64,000 bases of DNA. Source: Streptomyces ambofaciens ATCC 23877. Lineage in GTDB: Bacteria; Actinomycetota; Actinomycetes; Streptomycetales; Streptomycetaceae. Below are positions 17,293 through 25,143 of the stretch, piece by piece (the first letter of the stretch is position 1; every line of letters begins with the position of its first letter). The position numbers were made by a program, and so were the translations under genes. The notes below the pieces were generated by a model, which had not been told where the DNA came from, did no database searches, and saw only the letters and a list, made by a program, of their open reading frames with translations. The DNA lies in contig NZ_CP012382.1 of NCBI RefSeq assembly GCF_001267885.1, positions 7,365,001 to 7,429,000 of the forward strand. Direction: 5' to 3'.

Positions 17293-19062
17293 ATGGCGTC
17301 GCCGCCCGAAAAACCGCTCGACCACCGCTACCGGGGCGAACACCCGATACGCACGCTCGTCTACCTGTTCCGTGCCGACCGCCACCGCTTGGCCGGGGCG
17401 GTGGCGGTCTTCACCGTCAAGCACAGTCCCGTCTGGCTGTTGCCCCTGATCACCGCGTCCATCATCGACACCGTCGTCCAGCACGGCCCGATCGGCGACC
17501 TGTGGACCAGCACCGGGATCATCATGTTCATCCTGGTGGTCAACTACCCGCTGCACCTGCTCTACGTCCGTCTCCTGTACGGCAGCGTGCGCCGCATGGG
17601 CACCGCCCTGCGCTCCGCGCTGTGCACGCGGATGCAGCAGCTCTCCATCGGCTACCACTCGCGCGTCAGCGCCGGCGTCCTGCAGGCCAAGGTCGTGCGG
17701 GACGTGGAGACGGTGGAACAGATGGTGCAGCAGACCGCGGAGACGGGGCTGGGCGCGTTCACCGTGCTCACCGGCGGCCTGGTCATCATCGCCGTGCGCA
17801 CACCCGAGTTCCTGCCCGTCTTCCTCGTCGTCGTCCCGGCCGCCTCCCTCCTCGTGGCCCGTCTCCGCGCCCGGCTGCGCTCCCACAACGAGCACTTCCG
17901 CCACGAGGTGGAGGCCCTGTCCTCCCGGGTCACGGAGATGACCCGGCTCATCCCGGTCACCCGTGCCCACGGCCTGGAGGGCAAGGCGCTGCGCCGCATG
18001 GACGGCACCCTGGAGCGCCTGCTGACCTCCGGGATGCGCCTCGACCTGGTCAACGGCCGTTTCGGCTCGCTGTCCTGGGTCGTGCTCAACGTCGTCGGCG
18101 TCCTGGTCCTCGCGGGTGCCGCGCTGATCTCGTACCACGGCGTCTGGGGCGTCACCGCCGGCGACGTCGTCATGCTCAGCGCCTTCCTGACCACCCTCAC
18201 CAACTCCACGACAACGTTGGCAGGGCTGGCGCCCGTCATCACCAAGGGCCTGGAGTCCGTCCGCTCGGTCGGCGAGGTGCTCCAGGCGCCCGAACTGGAG
18301 GACAACGAGGGCAAGACGGAACTCACCTCGCTGCGCGGAGCCGTCACCTTCCAGGGGGTCGGGCACGTCTTCGAGACGGGCGGGCGGGCCGCGGTGAGCG
18401 ACTTCACGCTGGCCGTGGAGCCCGGCGAGACCATAGCGCTCGTCGGCGCGTCCGGCGCGGGCAAGTCGACCGTGCTCAACCTGGTCATCGGCTTCCTGCG
18501 GCCGACCACGGGCCGACTGCTGCTCGACGGCACCGACATGAACACCCTGGACCTGCGGACCTACCGGCGGTTCGTCTCGGTGGTGCCGCAGGAGTCGATC
18601 CTGTTCGACGGCACGATCCGGGAGAACGTCGCCTACGGCATGGACGACGCCGACGAGGAGACGGTGCGCCGGGCCCTGCGGGACGCGAACGCGCTGGAGT
18701 TCGTCGACCGGCTGCCGCAGGGACTCGACACCCTGGTCGGAGAGCACGGCGCGCGGTTGTCCGGCGGACAGCGCCAGCGCCTGGCCATCGCCCGCGCCCT
18801 CATCCGGGACCCCAGGGTGCTGATCCTGGACGAGGCCACCTCGGCACTGGACACCCGTTCCGAGGCGCTGGTCCAGCAGGCGCTGGCCCGGTTGCTGCGC
18901 GGGCGCACCACGTTCGTGGTCGCGCACCGGCTGTCCACCGTACGGGGCGCGGACCGGATCGTGGTGATGGCCGACGGCCGGATCCGGGAGACCGGCACCC
19001 ACGAGGAACTCCTGGGCAGGGGAGGGGCGTACACGGCCCTGCACAGCGGTCAGGTCGCCTGA
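17293..19062 (+). CDS. ABC exporter half-transporter (fused membrane and ATPase domains)
   Basis: The 589-aa protein has a six-helix exporter membrane domain (about residues 25-320) and a C-terminal ATPase. Walker A is GASGAGKS near 385, the signature LSGGQRQRLAIARAL near 489, and Walker B VLILDEATSALD near 509, followed by the H-loop VAHRLST. It would act as a homodimer exporting a lipid, peptide or drug. ATG 17293 lies about 10 bases after AGGAGGA (17276-17282). No biosynthetic gene adjoins it, so the cargo is unknown. Confidence 0.92.
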   Translation: MASPPEKPLDHRYRGEHPIRTLVYLFRADRHRLAGAVAVFTVKHSPVWLLPLITASIIDTVVQHGPIGDLWTSTGIIMFILVVNYPLHLLYVRLLYGSVRRMGTALRSALCTRMQQLSIGYHSRVSAGVLQAKVVRDVETVEQMVQQTAETGLGAFTVLTGGLVIIAVRTPEFLPVFLVVVPAASLLVARLRARLRSHNEHFRHEVEALSSRVTEMTRLIPVTRAHGLEGKALRRMDGTLERLLTSGMRLDLVNGRFGSLSWVVLNVVGVLVLAGAALISYHGVWGVTAGDVVMLSAFLTTLTNSTTTLAGLAPVITKGLESVRSVGEVLQAPELEDNEGKTELTSLRGAVTFQGVGHVFETGGRAAVSDFTLAVEPGETIALVGASGAGKSTVLNLVIGFLRPTTGRLLLDGTDMNTLDLRTYRRFVSVVPQESILFDGTIRENVAYGMDDADEETVRRALRDANALEFVDRLPQGLDTLVGEHGARLSGGQRQRLAIARALIRDPRVLILDEATSALDTRSEALVQQALARLLRGRTTFVVAHRLSTVRGADRIVVMADGRIRETGTHEELLGRGGAYTALHSGQVA

Positions 19063-19264
19063 CCGCCCTCCGGTGTCCGGACCGGCCTTCCGGCCGGTGT
19101 CATGTCCGGCGTTCTGTCCGGTTTCCACCAGGCCGTCGACGGGTCGCGGTGAAGGCCGGACAGGAAGCGACTGGTTCTGGTCAATGGCGACCAGGTGCGC
19201 GCATGGTGTGAATGTTTCGGCCGGGTTCGGGCATACGCAGCGAAAATCGAGAGAGGGGCGCTTC

Positions 19265-19528
19265 GTGCTCGAACCGGACCCGAGGGTCGTCAGGGAGTTA
19301 CTGACGCGGTACGCGTCGCTGCGGATCGCTCAGGCGGAGAGGGAGAGGCCGGCCGCGGCGCGCGAACTGGCGGACGTCAGCTACACCCTGTGCGTGATGA
19401 TGGCGACGACCAGCATCCAGGACGCGGTGGCCAAGGCCGACGCACTGCTGCTCGCCAAGGGACGGACACCGGAGGTCGCCCGCGCGGCGGACCCGGACGG
19501 AGAGAGCGGCCTGTCGCTGGCCGTGTGA
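19265..19528 (+). CDS. DUF5133 small protein with a TTA codon
   Basis: This 87-aa protein starts at GTG 19265 after GAGAGG and matches the Streptomyces DUF5133 family: RELLTRYASLRIAQAE, ELADVSYTLCVMMATTSIQDAV. The role is unknown. Codon 12 (19298-19300) is TTA, read only by the bldA tRNA, so translation is expected to depend on developmental stage. It ends in a convergent hairpin facing the AraC gene. Confidence 0.82.
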   Translation: MLEPDPRVVRELLTRYASLRIAQAERERPAAARELADVSYTLCVMMATTSIQDAVAKADALLLAKGRTPEVARAADPDGESGLSLAV

Positions 19529-19555
19529 CACCGCCGTACCTGGGGCTCGCCTCGG

Positions 19556-19584
19556 GGACCGGACCCTGAGCGCCGGTCCGGTCC
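19556..19584. terminator. Convergent hairpin between DUF5133 and AraC genes
   Basis: GGACCGGACC (19556-19565) pairs perfectly with GGTCCGGTCC (19575-19584) across a 9-base loop. Confidence 0.75.
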
Positions 19585-19596
19585 GTGGGGCGGGCC

Positions 19597-20574
19597 CTAC
19601 GCGCTGTCCGCGACGGCGGCCGGCTTCCCGTGGAACGCCGCGCGATAGGCGTACGGCGTCGTCCCGACGACCCGGCGGAACCGCTCCCGGAAGGCCGTGG
19701 GGGAGCCGAAGCCCGCCTGCCGCGCGATCCGTTCGATCGAGTGGTCGCCGTTCTCCAGCAGGTACTGGGCACGCCGCACCCGGGCTCGCAGCAGCCACTG
19801 CAACGGGGTCGTGCCCGTCTGCTCGCGGAACCGCCGGCTGAAGGTGCGCTCACTCAGGCCCGCGCGCGCCGCCATGGCCTTCAGGGTGACCTCCCCGGCC
19901 AGGTTGTCCTCGATCCAGCTCAGGAGGGGCTCCATCTCCGAGCCCCGCGGCACGGGTGGCTGTTCGTGCACGATGAACTGGGCCTGCCCGCCCTCCCGTT
20001 CCAGCGGCACGACGCACATCCGGGCGGCGTGCGCGGCGACGGCCGACCCCAGGTCCCGGCGGATCATGTGCAGGCACATGTCCAGCCCGGCGGCGGCGCC
20101 CGCCGAGGTGAGGATCTGCCCGTTGTCGACGTAGAGCACGTCCGGCAGCACCTCCACGCGCGGATGGCGGCGGGCCAGTTCGGCCGCGGCGATCCAGTGG
20201 GTGGTCGCCCGCAGACCGTCCAGCAGTCCCGCCTCGGCGAGGACGAACGCACCCACGCACACCGACGCGATCCGCGTGCCGGCGCCCGCCGCGCGGCGCA
20301 GCGCGTCGAGGACGGGTCCGGAGGGCGGCCCGGACTCCTCCGAGCGGCCCGGCACGATGATGGTGTCGGCGGTCTCCAGTGCCTCCAGGCCCAGGTCGAC
20401 GCGGAGGGAGAGGCCCTCCGTGCGCACCTCGGGGGACTCGGCGCACAGCCGGACCCGGTAGGGGCGGCGCCCGTCGGGCAGCCGCGTCCAGTCGAAGGTC
20501 TGCATGGGTGCCGCCATGTCGAACGGCACCACGTCGTCGAGGACCAGGATCGCAACGGTGTGCATGTCCGACAC
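19597..20574 (-). CDS. GlxA-type AraC regulator with DJ-1/PfpI domain
   Basis: The protein is 325 aa from GTG 20574, or 322 aa from the ATG at 20565 (MHTVAIL). The N-terminal DJ-1/PfpI-like domain (about residues 5-190) contains SVCVGAFVLAEAGLL with the nucleophile-elbow cysteine. The C-terminal AraC domain (about 215-310) has two helix-turn-helices, AMAARAGLSERTFSRRF and ERIARQAGFGSPTAFRERF. GlxA-like regulators sense small molecules. A divergent membrane-protein gene at 20821 is the nearest candidate target. No clear ribosome site precedes GTG 20574, so it may be translated with a very short leader. Confidence 0.9.
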   Translation of the reverse strand: MSDMHTVAILVLDDVVPFDMAAPMQTFDWTRLPDGRRPYRVRLCAESPEVRTEGLSLRVDLGLEALETADTIIVPGRSEESGPPSGPVLDALRRAAGAGTRIASVCVGAFVLAEAGLLDGLRATTHWIAAAELARRHPRVEVLPDVLYVDNGQILTSAGAAAGLDMCLHMIRRDLGSAVAAHAARMCVVPLEREGGQAQFIVHEQPPVPRGSEMEPLLSWIEDNLAGEVTLKAMAARAGLSERTFSRRFREQTGTTPLQWLLRARVRRAQYLLENGDHSIERIARQAGFGSPTAFRERFRRVVGTTPYAYRAAFHGKPAAVADSA

Positions 20575-20820
20575 CCTAGGCGGATTCCCGCCGGGTGCAG
20601 AAGCCCGTATCTGTCGCCTGTCCGCCGGGCACCTCCTGGTCAGGGCGTTGGCGAGAATCCGTTGGAAGCTGTCGTTTCAGCCGCTGTGCGATCATCCGCC
20701 GGCTTCCTAACGTGGCTCACGGCGGCGTCGCGCACCTCGGGGACCGGGGTACCGCGTCGCCGGCCGGCGCCTGCCGTCCGCGCAGGGAACCCACCGATCC
20801 AGCCCCCGGAGCCCCGACCG

Positions 20821-21312
20821 ATGACCAAGATCCTGCTGTCCCTCCACGTCCTGGCCGCGATCATCGCCGTCGGGCCCGTCACCGTCGCGGCCAGCATGTT
20901 CCCTCCCGCGGTCCGGCGGGCGGCGGTGGCGCCGCCGCGTGGGGCCGGGGACGGGGGCGGGGGCGGCGACGCGGATGCGGGCACCGTGCGGCTGCTGCAC
21001 CGGATCTGCCGCGTATACGCCGGTCTCGGCATCGCCGTGCCGGTCCTCGGCATCGCCACCGCGGCGGCGATGGGGGTGCTCACGGACGCGTGGCTCCTCA
21101 TCTCCCTCGTCCTGACCGCCGCGGCCGCCGGCCTCCTGGTCGCCTTCGTCCTGCCCCGCCAGGAGGAACTCCTGGAGCAGCTCGCCGACCGGCAGCCCGT
21201 CGAGCGGGCCGGTACCGCCCGGCTCGCCATGTTCACCGGGCTGTTCAACCTGCTGTGGGCCACGGTGACGGTTCTCATGGTCGTCCGGCCCGGCTCCACG
21301 ACCGGCGCCTGA
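20821..21312 (+). CDS. DUF2269-like integral membrane protein
   Basis: The 163-aa protein has four hydrophobic segments (about residues 4-25, 65-85, 90-112 and 135-155) and opens MTKILLSLHVLAAIIAVGP, typical of DUF2269 membrane proteins. A glycine/aspartate-rich loop (about 43-57) is low complexity. It lies divergent from the GlxA-type regulator across 246 bases, a common regulator-target arrangement. Its function is unknown. Confidence 0.75.
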   Translation: MTKILLSLHVLAAIIAVGPVTVAASMFPPAVRRAAVAPPRGAGDGGGGGDADAGTVRLLHRICRVYAGLGIAVPVLGIATAAAMGVLTDAWLLISLVLTAAAAGLLVAFVLPRQEELLEQLADRQPVERAGTARLAMFTGLFNLLWATVTVLMVVRPGSTTGA

Positions 21313-21377
21313 GCCGCTGTCACCCCTTGGGGGGAATGCGCACGACCGGGTGGGCGGGCGCCTAGACTGCTCAGTCG

Positions 21378-21395
21378 CGCCTCCGTACGGAGGCG
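21378..21395. promoter_or_regulatory. 18-bp perfect palindrome upstream of a small gene
   Basis: CGCCTCCGTACGGAGGCG is fully symmetric. A -10-like TAGACT lies just before it at 21363-21368, so the palindrome would fall at about +5 to +20 of a transcript into the gene at 21421. It could be an operator or a leader hairpin. Confidence 0.5.
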
Positions 21396-21420
21396 GACGA
21401 CACGAAAGGCACGTTGACGG

Positions 21421-21636
21421 GTGTTCCAGGATTCCCCCATCTACGACCGACTCGTCGCCGAATGCGGTGACGTCCCCGCGCAGGTGCGCCGGGAAGCCGA
21501 GCGCGTGAGCAGGGAGCTGGAGGTTGTCATGCGCCCGTTGCACTCACCCGGCCACCTGCCCGGCCCCGAACGGCAGGCGTCCCCGGGCGCCGGCTGGCAG
21601 CGCACCGCCCTGCTGCCCGGCCCGCGCCCGCACTGA
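21421..21636 (+). CDS. Small hypothetical protein (71 aa)
   Basis: GTG 21421 starts a 71-residue protein, MFQDSPIYDRLVAECGDVPAQ, with a helical acidic/basic stretch to residue 38 and a proline-rich tail. I recall similar short Streptomyces proteins but no assigned function. It has its own -10-like box and palindrome upstream. It converges on the ATP-grasp gene with only 19 bases between stops. Coding is supported by codon bias and a defined start rather than by domain evidence. Confidence 0.6.
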   Translation: MFQDSPIYDRLVAECGDVPAQVRREAERVSRELEVVMRPLHSPGHLPGPERQASPGAGWQRTALLPGPRPH

Positions 21637-21655
21637 CGGACGAGCGCGTGGACCC

Positions 21656-22642
21656 TCACCCGAAGACCGTCGCGCCCGGGCCACCCGTGTCCACCGGGTC
21701 CCGCGACGCGGGGCGGGCCAGCCAGTCGGCGATGGCGCGGGCGATCGGCTGACCCGTGTCCACCTCGACGAAGCCGAACTGCCCCGACTGATTGCACTCC
21801 AGGAACCACCAGGTCCCGTCGCCGTCCTCGGCGAAGTCGAGGGCACCGTAGGAGAGTCCCGCCTCCCTGAGGTAGGCGCGGACCGCCTCGGCCACGCGCG
21901 GCGGCACCTCGGCCGGGCGCCACGGCTCGAGGGACGCCGTGAAACGGACGTCCACCTCCTCCGGGTCCCGGCCCGCGAGGTGCGTCTTCCGGGCGGCCAG
22001 CAACACGTCGCCGACGGCGGTGAGCCGGATGTCGGCACGCTTGGCCACCCGGCGCTGGAGCAACGTCGGGCCGAGCGCGACGGCGGAGAAGTCGGCCTCG
22101 GGCGGGACCCGGCTGGTCGGTACGGCGCGGGGCGGGTCCTGCGGATGGGCGCCGGAGACGGGCTTGACCACCAGGTCCGGGTAGCGCTCGGCGAACTCCC
22201 GTGCGGCCCGCGGGAAGGTCGTGATCAGCGTCGCCGGCACCGGCATGCCGCAGCGCTGCGCCAGACGCAGCTGCCAGGGCTTGTACCGGGCCCGGTGGGC
22301 CGCGTCCGGCTGGTTCATCCAGCGCGCCCCGCAGTCCCGGAGCATCCCGTAGAGCGCCTGCCCCGCCTCCTCCGTCAGCCACGCGGAGGGCTCCGCGGCC
22401 CGGGTGGCGGCGCCGCCCGGCCGGCGCACCCAGACGGACCGCAGCCCGCCGATGCTCACCAGCCGGCCCCCCGAGGACAGGTGACCCCGGAAGGACCCGT
22501 GCGCGAACTCACCGGACAGCGCCACGGAGCCCGTCAGGTCGGCGGGGTCCAGGCGGACCACCGGCACTCCCGACGCGTTGAGGTGCACGACCACCATGTC
22601 CGCGGTGACGTCCTCTTCACTGGTCAGGATCAACACGGTCAT
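21656..22642 (-). CDS. tgmB: ATP-grasp RiPP maturase (TgmB-like, graspetide ligase)
   Basis: The 328-aa ATP-grasp ligase starts MTVLILTSEEDVTADMVV, matching TgmB-type maturases with a pre-ATP-grasp domain (about 1-110), then the ATP-binding fold. FAERYPDLVVKPVSGA carries the ATP-binding lysine, and FAEDGDGTWWFLECNQSGQFG supplies the metal-binding Glu/Asn. These enzymes use ATP to join side chains of Asp/Glu to Thr/Ser/Lys in a precursor, forming ester or amide macrocycles. ATG 22642 lies 16 bases after the stop of the precursor gene, so the two are one operon. No methyltransferase, protease or exporter adjoins it. Confidence 0.9.
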   Translation of the reverse strand: MTVLILTSEEDVTADMVVVHLNASGVPVVRLDPADLTGSVALSGEFAHGSFRGHLSSGGRLVSIGGLRSVWVRRPGGAATRAAEPSAWLTEEAGQALYGMLRDCGARWMNQPDAAHRARYKPWQLRLAQRCGMPVPATLITTFPRAAREFAERYPDLVVKPVSGAHPQDPPRAVPTSRVPPEADFSAVALGPTLLQRRVAKRADIRLTAVGDVLLAARKTHLAGRDPEEVDVRFTASLEPWRPAEVPPRVAEAVRAYLREAGLSYGALDFAEDGDGTWWFLECNQSGQFGFVEVDTGQPIARAIADWLARPASRDPVDTGGPGATVFG

Positions 22643-22658
22643 CCTCGACGGCCCGTGT

Positions 22659-22850
22659 TCAGTCGTCGAAGTGAGTCTTCGACCCCGCGGTGGAGGTCGT
22701 GGTCCCCAGCTCTCTGAGCAGCGCGTGGTCACAGGCGGCCGCCCGCCCGTCCAGGAGCACGTTCAACTGCAGCCCGGAGTCGTAGACGTACGGAGTGGTG
22801 GCTTCCAACTCCACTGCGGGCCGTGCGTAGTTGAGCGCGAACGGTTGCAT
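22659..22850 (-). CDS. tgmA: Graspetide (ATP-grasp-modified RiPP) precursor peptide
   Basis: The 63-aa precursor starts MQPFALNYARP (ATG 22850 after GGGAGAG), a leader segment typical of ATP-grasp RiPP precursors. A middle recognition motif TPYVYDSGLQLNVLLDGR follows at 19-36. The C-terminal core TTTSTAGSKTHFDD (50-63) has five Thr, two Ser and one Lys as possible acceptors, with Asp62, Asp63 and perhaps Glu47 as donors. Ring pattern cannot be deduced. A TATAAG box lies at 22944-22939. The peptide fits the family known as ATP-grasp target RiPPs, most of whose products are uncharacterised as far as I know. Confidence 0.88.
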   Translation of the reverse strand: MQPFALNYARPAVELEATTPYVYDSGLQLNVLLDGRAAACDHALLRELGTTTSTAGSKTHFDD

Positions 22851-22969
22851 CGTCTCTCCCTAGTCGGTGCTGCGCCGATCAGGCGACGACCTCTGCGCGC
22901 CGTCCCCTGGTCCGCCGACTGCCTTCGGCTTCCAGAGACTTATACGAGTCGAACGGGTGATTGGTTTCC

Positions 22970-23293
22970 TTACGCAGCGTAGTCATGGGGCGGAGTCGTC
23001 CCCCGCCGCCGGTCCGTGGCCCCCCGCCGTCCGCCGAGGGAACCGCGCGCGGAGCGCAGGGCGAGCAGCAGTACGCCGATGTCGTCCAGGTAGACCGGAT
23101 CGGGCACCAGGTCCGTCGGAAGCACCAAGTAGAGGACGGCGCCCCAGAAGACCCACCGCGGGCCGGTGGGAAGCCCGGCCCGCCTGAGTTCGCGTCGGGT
23201 GCGCACCAGCCGCACCAGAACGCCGACCGCCGCCGCGAGCACGATCACCGCCAGCAGCACCGCCGCGGTGATCACCACTGTGGTCGTATCCAC
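22970..23293 (-). CDS. DUF1232/YkvA-like membrane protein
   Basis: GTG 23293 follows GGAGGGG and starts a 107-aa protein. One N-terminal membrane helix (about residues 4-28) precedes a basic loop and the DUF1232 signature VLYLVLPTDLVPDPVYLDDIGVLLLALRS. The family is widespread and of unknown role. The longer open frame to 23395 adds a non-homologous leader. It lies upstream of the graspetide pair on the same strand with a 119-base gap, probably a separate unit. Confidence 0.8.
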   Translation of the reverse strand: MDTTTVVITAAVLLAVIVLAAAVGVLVRLVRTRRELRRAGLPTGPRWVFWGAVLYLVLPTDLVPDPVYLDDIGVLLLALRSARGSLGGRRGATDRRRGTTPPHDYAA

Positions 23294-23499
23294 CCCGCCC
23301 CTCCTTCTGGTGCGCGGCACGCGCCCTGTCCCACGGATTCCCGCTCCCGGCGGCGACAAGTCCCCGGGAGCGGGTCCCTCATCCTGGTGGCCCACTCCGG
23401 TGGCGGACGGCCGGGGACGTGCCTAGTAATGGTCAGCACAGAGCGCGTGTCGCATGTCGGGGACGCAGGGCGGCCGCACCCCCACCACACGGAGAGATC

Positions 23500-25050
23500 A
23501 TGACTACCGGCTCTTCATCACCCCGTTCGCCCGAGTACGCCATATCCGCCGTGGACCTGCCCACCGGGGAGACGACCATGGCCACCGGCACGCACTCACT
23601 GCGCCCGGCGGACGCGCCGGCCGACGCGGACCCGGCAGCCACCCACGCCTCGCCCGCCCGGTCACCCGTCTCCTACGCCCCCGTTCCGCCCGACCTCCTT
23701 CCGCACACCCCCGTGTCACACGGCCCCCGCTCCCAGGACCCCGTCTTCCGGGACCCCGCGTCGAGGGGGGCCGCCACGGAACCGGCGCCCCACGAGCCCG
23801 CTCCCCGGGACGGCGTGTCCCTGCCGCGGGACCCTTCGGCCGAGGAGCCGTTCCCCCTCGACCCCGCCGACCACGAGGGCCTGGAGCAGGAGTTCGGCGA
23901 CCCCGTGGGTGACCTGGTGCGGGCCGCCGTGGCCGACCGGCCGCTGGAGGAGGTCGTCGACCTGATCACGATGCTGGAACAGTCCCCCCGCTACGCGCAG
24001 GCCACGATCGACGCGCTGCGGGCGGTCGGTGTGAACCGTTCCGTCGAGGACGTGACCCGGCTGGTCGGCCTGCTGACCCGGCCGCCGCGTGACCCGGACT
24101 GCGCGGACGAGGCGATCCGGGCCGCGGCCGAGTGCCGCTCGGTGGAGGACGTGACCCGGCTGATGGAGATGCTGCACCGCACGCCCCTGGAACCGCACTG
24201 CGGACAGGAGGCCGTGCGGGCCGCCGCCACCGGCCGGCCCGTGGAGGAACTGGTCCAGCTGATCGGACAGTTGGCCGAGGACGGGCGGGTGCGCCCCGAG
24301 CGCCCCGAGGCCCGGCATCTGCGAGCGGCTCTGGACGGGGTCGGACAGGACGACGGACCGGAGCCCCCCGCCCGCACGGCGGGACCGGCCGGCGCCTTCA
24401 CCGCCGGCCGCCGCGGCCGGGAACGCCGAAAGGGACCCCGTCCGGCCCGTCGCGGACGCGACCGCGAGGAGCGCCGAGCACCGCGCGAGGACGACCGCGA
24501 GCGGGAGGGCGCACCGCACGAAGGCGCCCGCGAGCGGGGACACGGACCGCACGAAGGCGGCCGTGAGCGGGAACGCGCACCGCGCGAGCGCGACCGTGAG
24601 CGGGACCGTGCCGCGCGCCGGTCCGCCCGGGGACCGGCCTGGCCGGCCTGGCTCACCGTGGCCGTCCTCGCCGGGTGCGGCGTGGCCTACTTCCCGCTGC
24701 ACCGGAACGACGCCTCCGTCCGTGCCTACGCCGTCGCTCTCGGACTGTCGGCGCTCTGTCTGGTGCTGGCCCTGCTGCTGACCGTCCGGCCCGCCGTACC
24801 GCTGCTCGCCGCGGCGGTCGTGGCACCGGCGGCACTGGCCGTGGCCAAGCTGTACGGCGGTGCGACGCCCTCGGCTCGGGTCGCGAACGTCGTCGACCTC
24901 ACTGTGGCGCCGGCCTGGATCGCCGTCCCCGTCGCCGTACTGGCGTCCCTCGTCGCGCTGACGGCGCTCTGCGCACGGGTGGCCTCCCAGGCGCCCGCCA
25001 GGGTCCGGTCGGCTTCCCGGGTGGCCGGCGCGAGCCGGGCCGCGGACTGA
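23500..25050 (+). CDS. Large membrane protein with helical repeats and charged linker
   Basis: ATG 23500 follows GGAGAG and starts a 516-aa protein of four parts: a proline/alanine-rich disordered head (1-125); three to four repeats of about 37 residues with the pattern AAA.RSVEDVTRLM.ML (about 135-265); a highly charged Arg/Glu linker with repeated HEGARERG and RDRERD units (about 300-375); and about four membrane helices (385-505). The repeats resemble helical hairpins seen in Streptomyces proteins of unknown function. The linker is encoded by near-tandem DNA repeats (24480-24610), so its length may vary between strains. Confidence 0.75.
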   Translation: MTTGSSSPRSPEYAISAVDLPTGETTMATGTHSLRPADAPADADPAATHASPARSPVSYAPVPPDLLPHTPVSHGPRSQDPVFRDPASRGAATEPAPHEPAPRDGVSLPRDPSAEEPFPLDPADHEGLEQEFGDPVGDLVRAAVADRPLEEVVDLITMLEQSPRYAQATIDALRAVGVNRSVEDVTRLVGLLTRPPRDPDCADEAIRAAAECRSVEDVTRLMEMLHRTPLEPHCGQEAVRAAATGRPVEELVQLIGQLAEDGRVRPERPEARHLRAALDGVGQDDGPEPPARTAGPAGAFTAGRRGRERRKGPRPARRGRDREERRAPREDDREREGAPHEGARERGHGPHEGGRERERAPRERDRERDRAARRSARGPAWPAWLTVAVLAGCGVAYFPLHRNDASVRAYAVALGLSALCLVLALLLTVRPAVPLLAAAVVAPAALAVAKLYGGATPSARVANVVDLTVAPAWIAVPVAVLASLVALTALCARVASQAPARVRSASRVAGASRAAD

Positions 25051-25071
25051 CCGTCCGCCTCCGCACACCCC

Positions 25072-25104
25072 GAGGCCCGCGCCGGTACGCCCGGCGCGGG
25101 CCTC
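25072..25104. terminator. Convergent hairpin before the molybdenum hydroxylase
   Basis: GAGGCCCGCGCCG (25072-25084) pairs perfectly with CGGCGCGGGCCTC (25092-25104), between convergent genes. Confidence 0.8.
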
Positions 25105-25143
25105 GTGCACCCCCATCCGCTCGCTTCCCGCCCCGGTCCGCGC

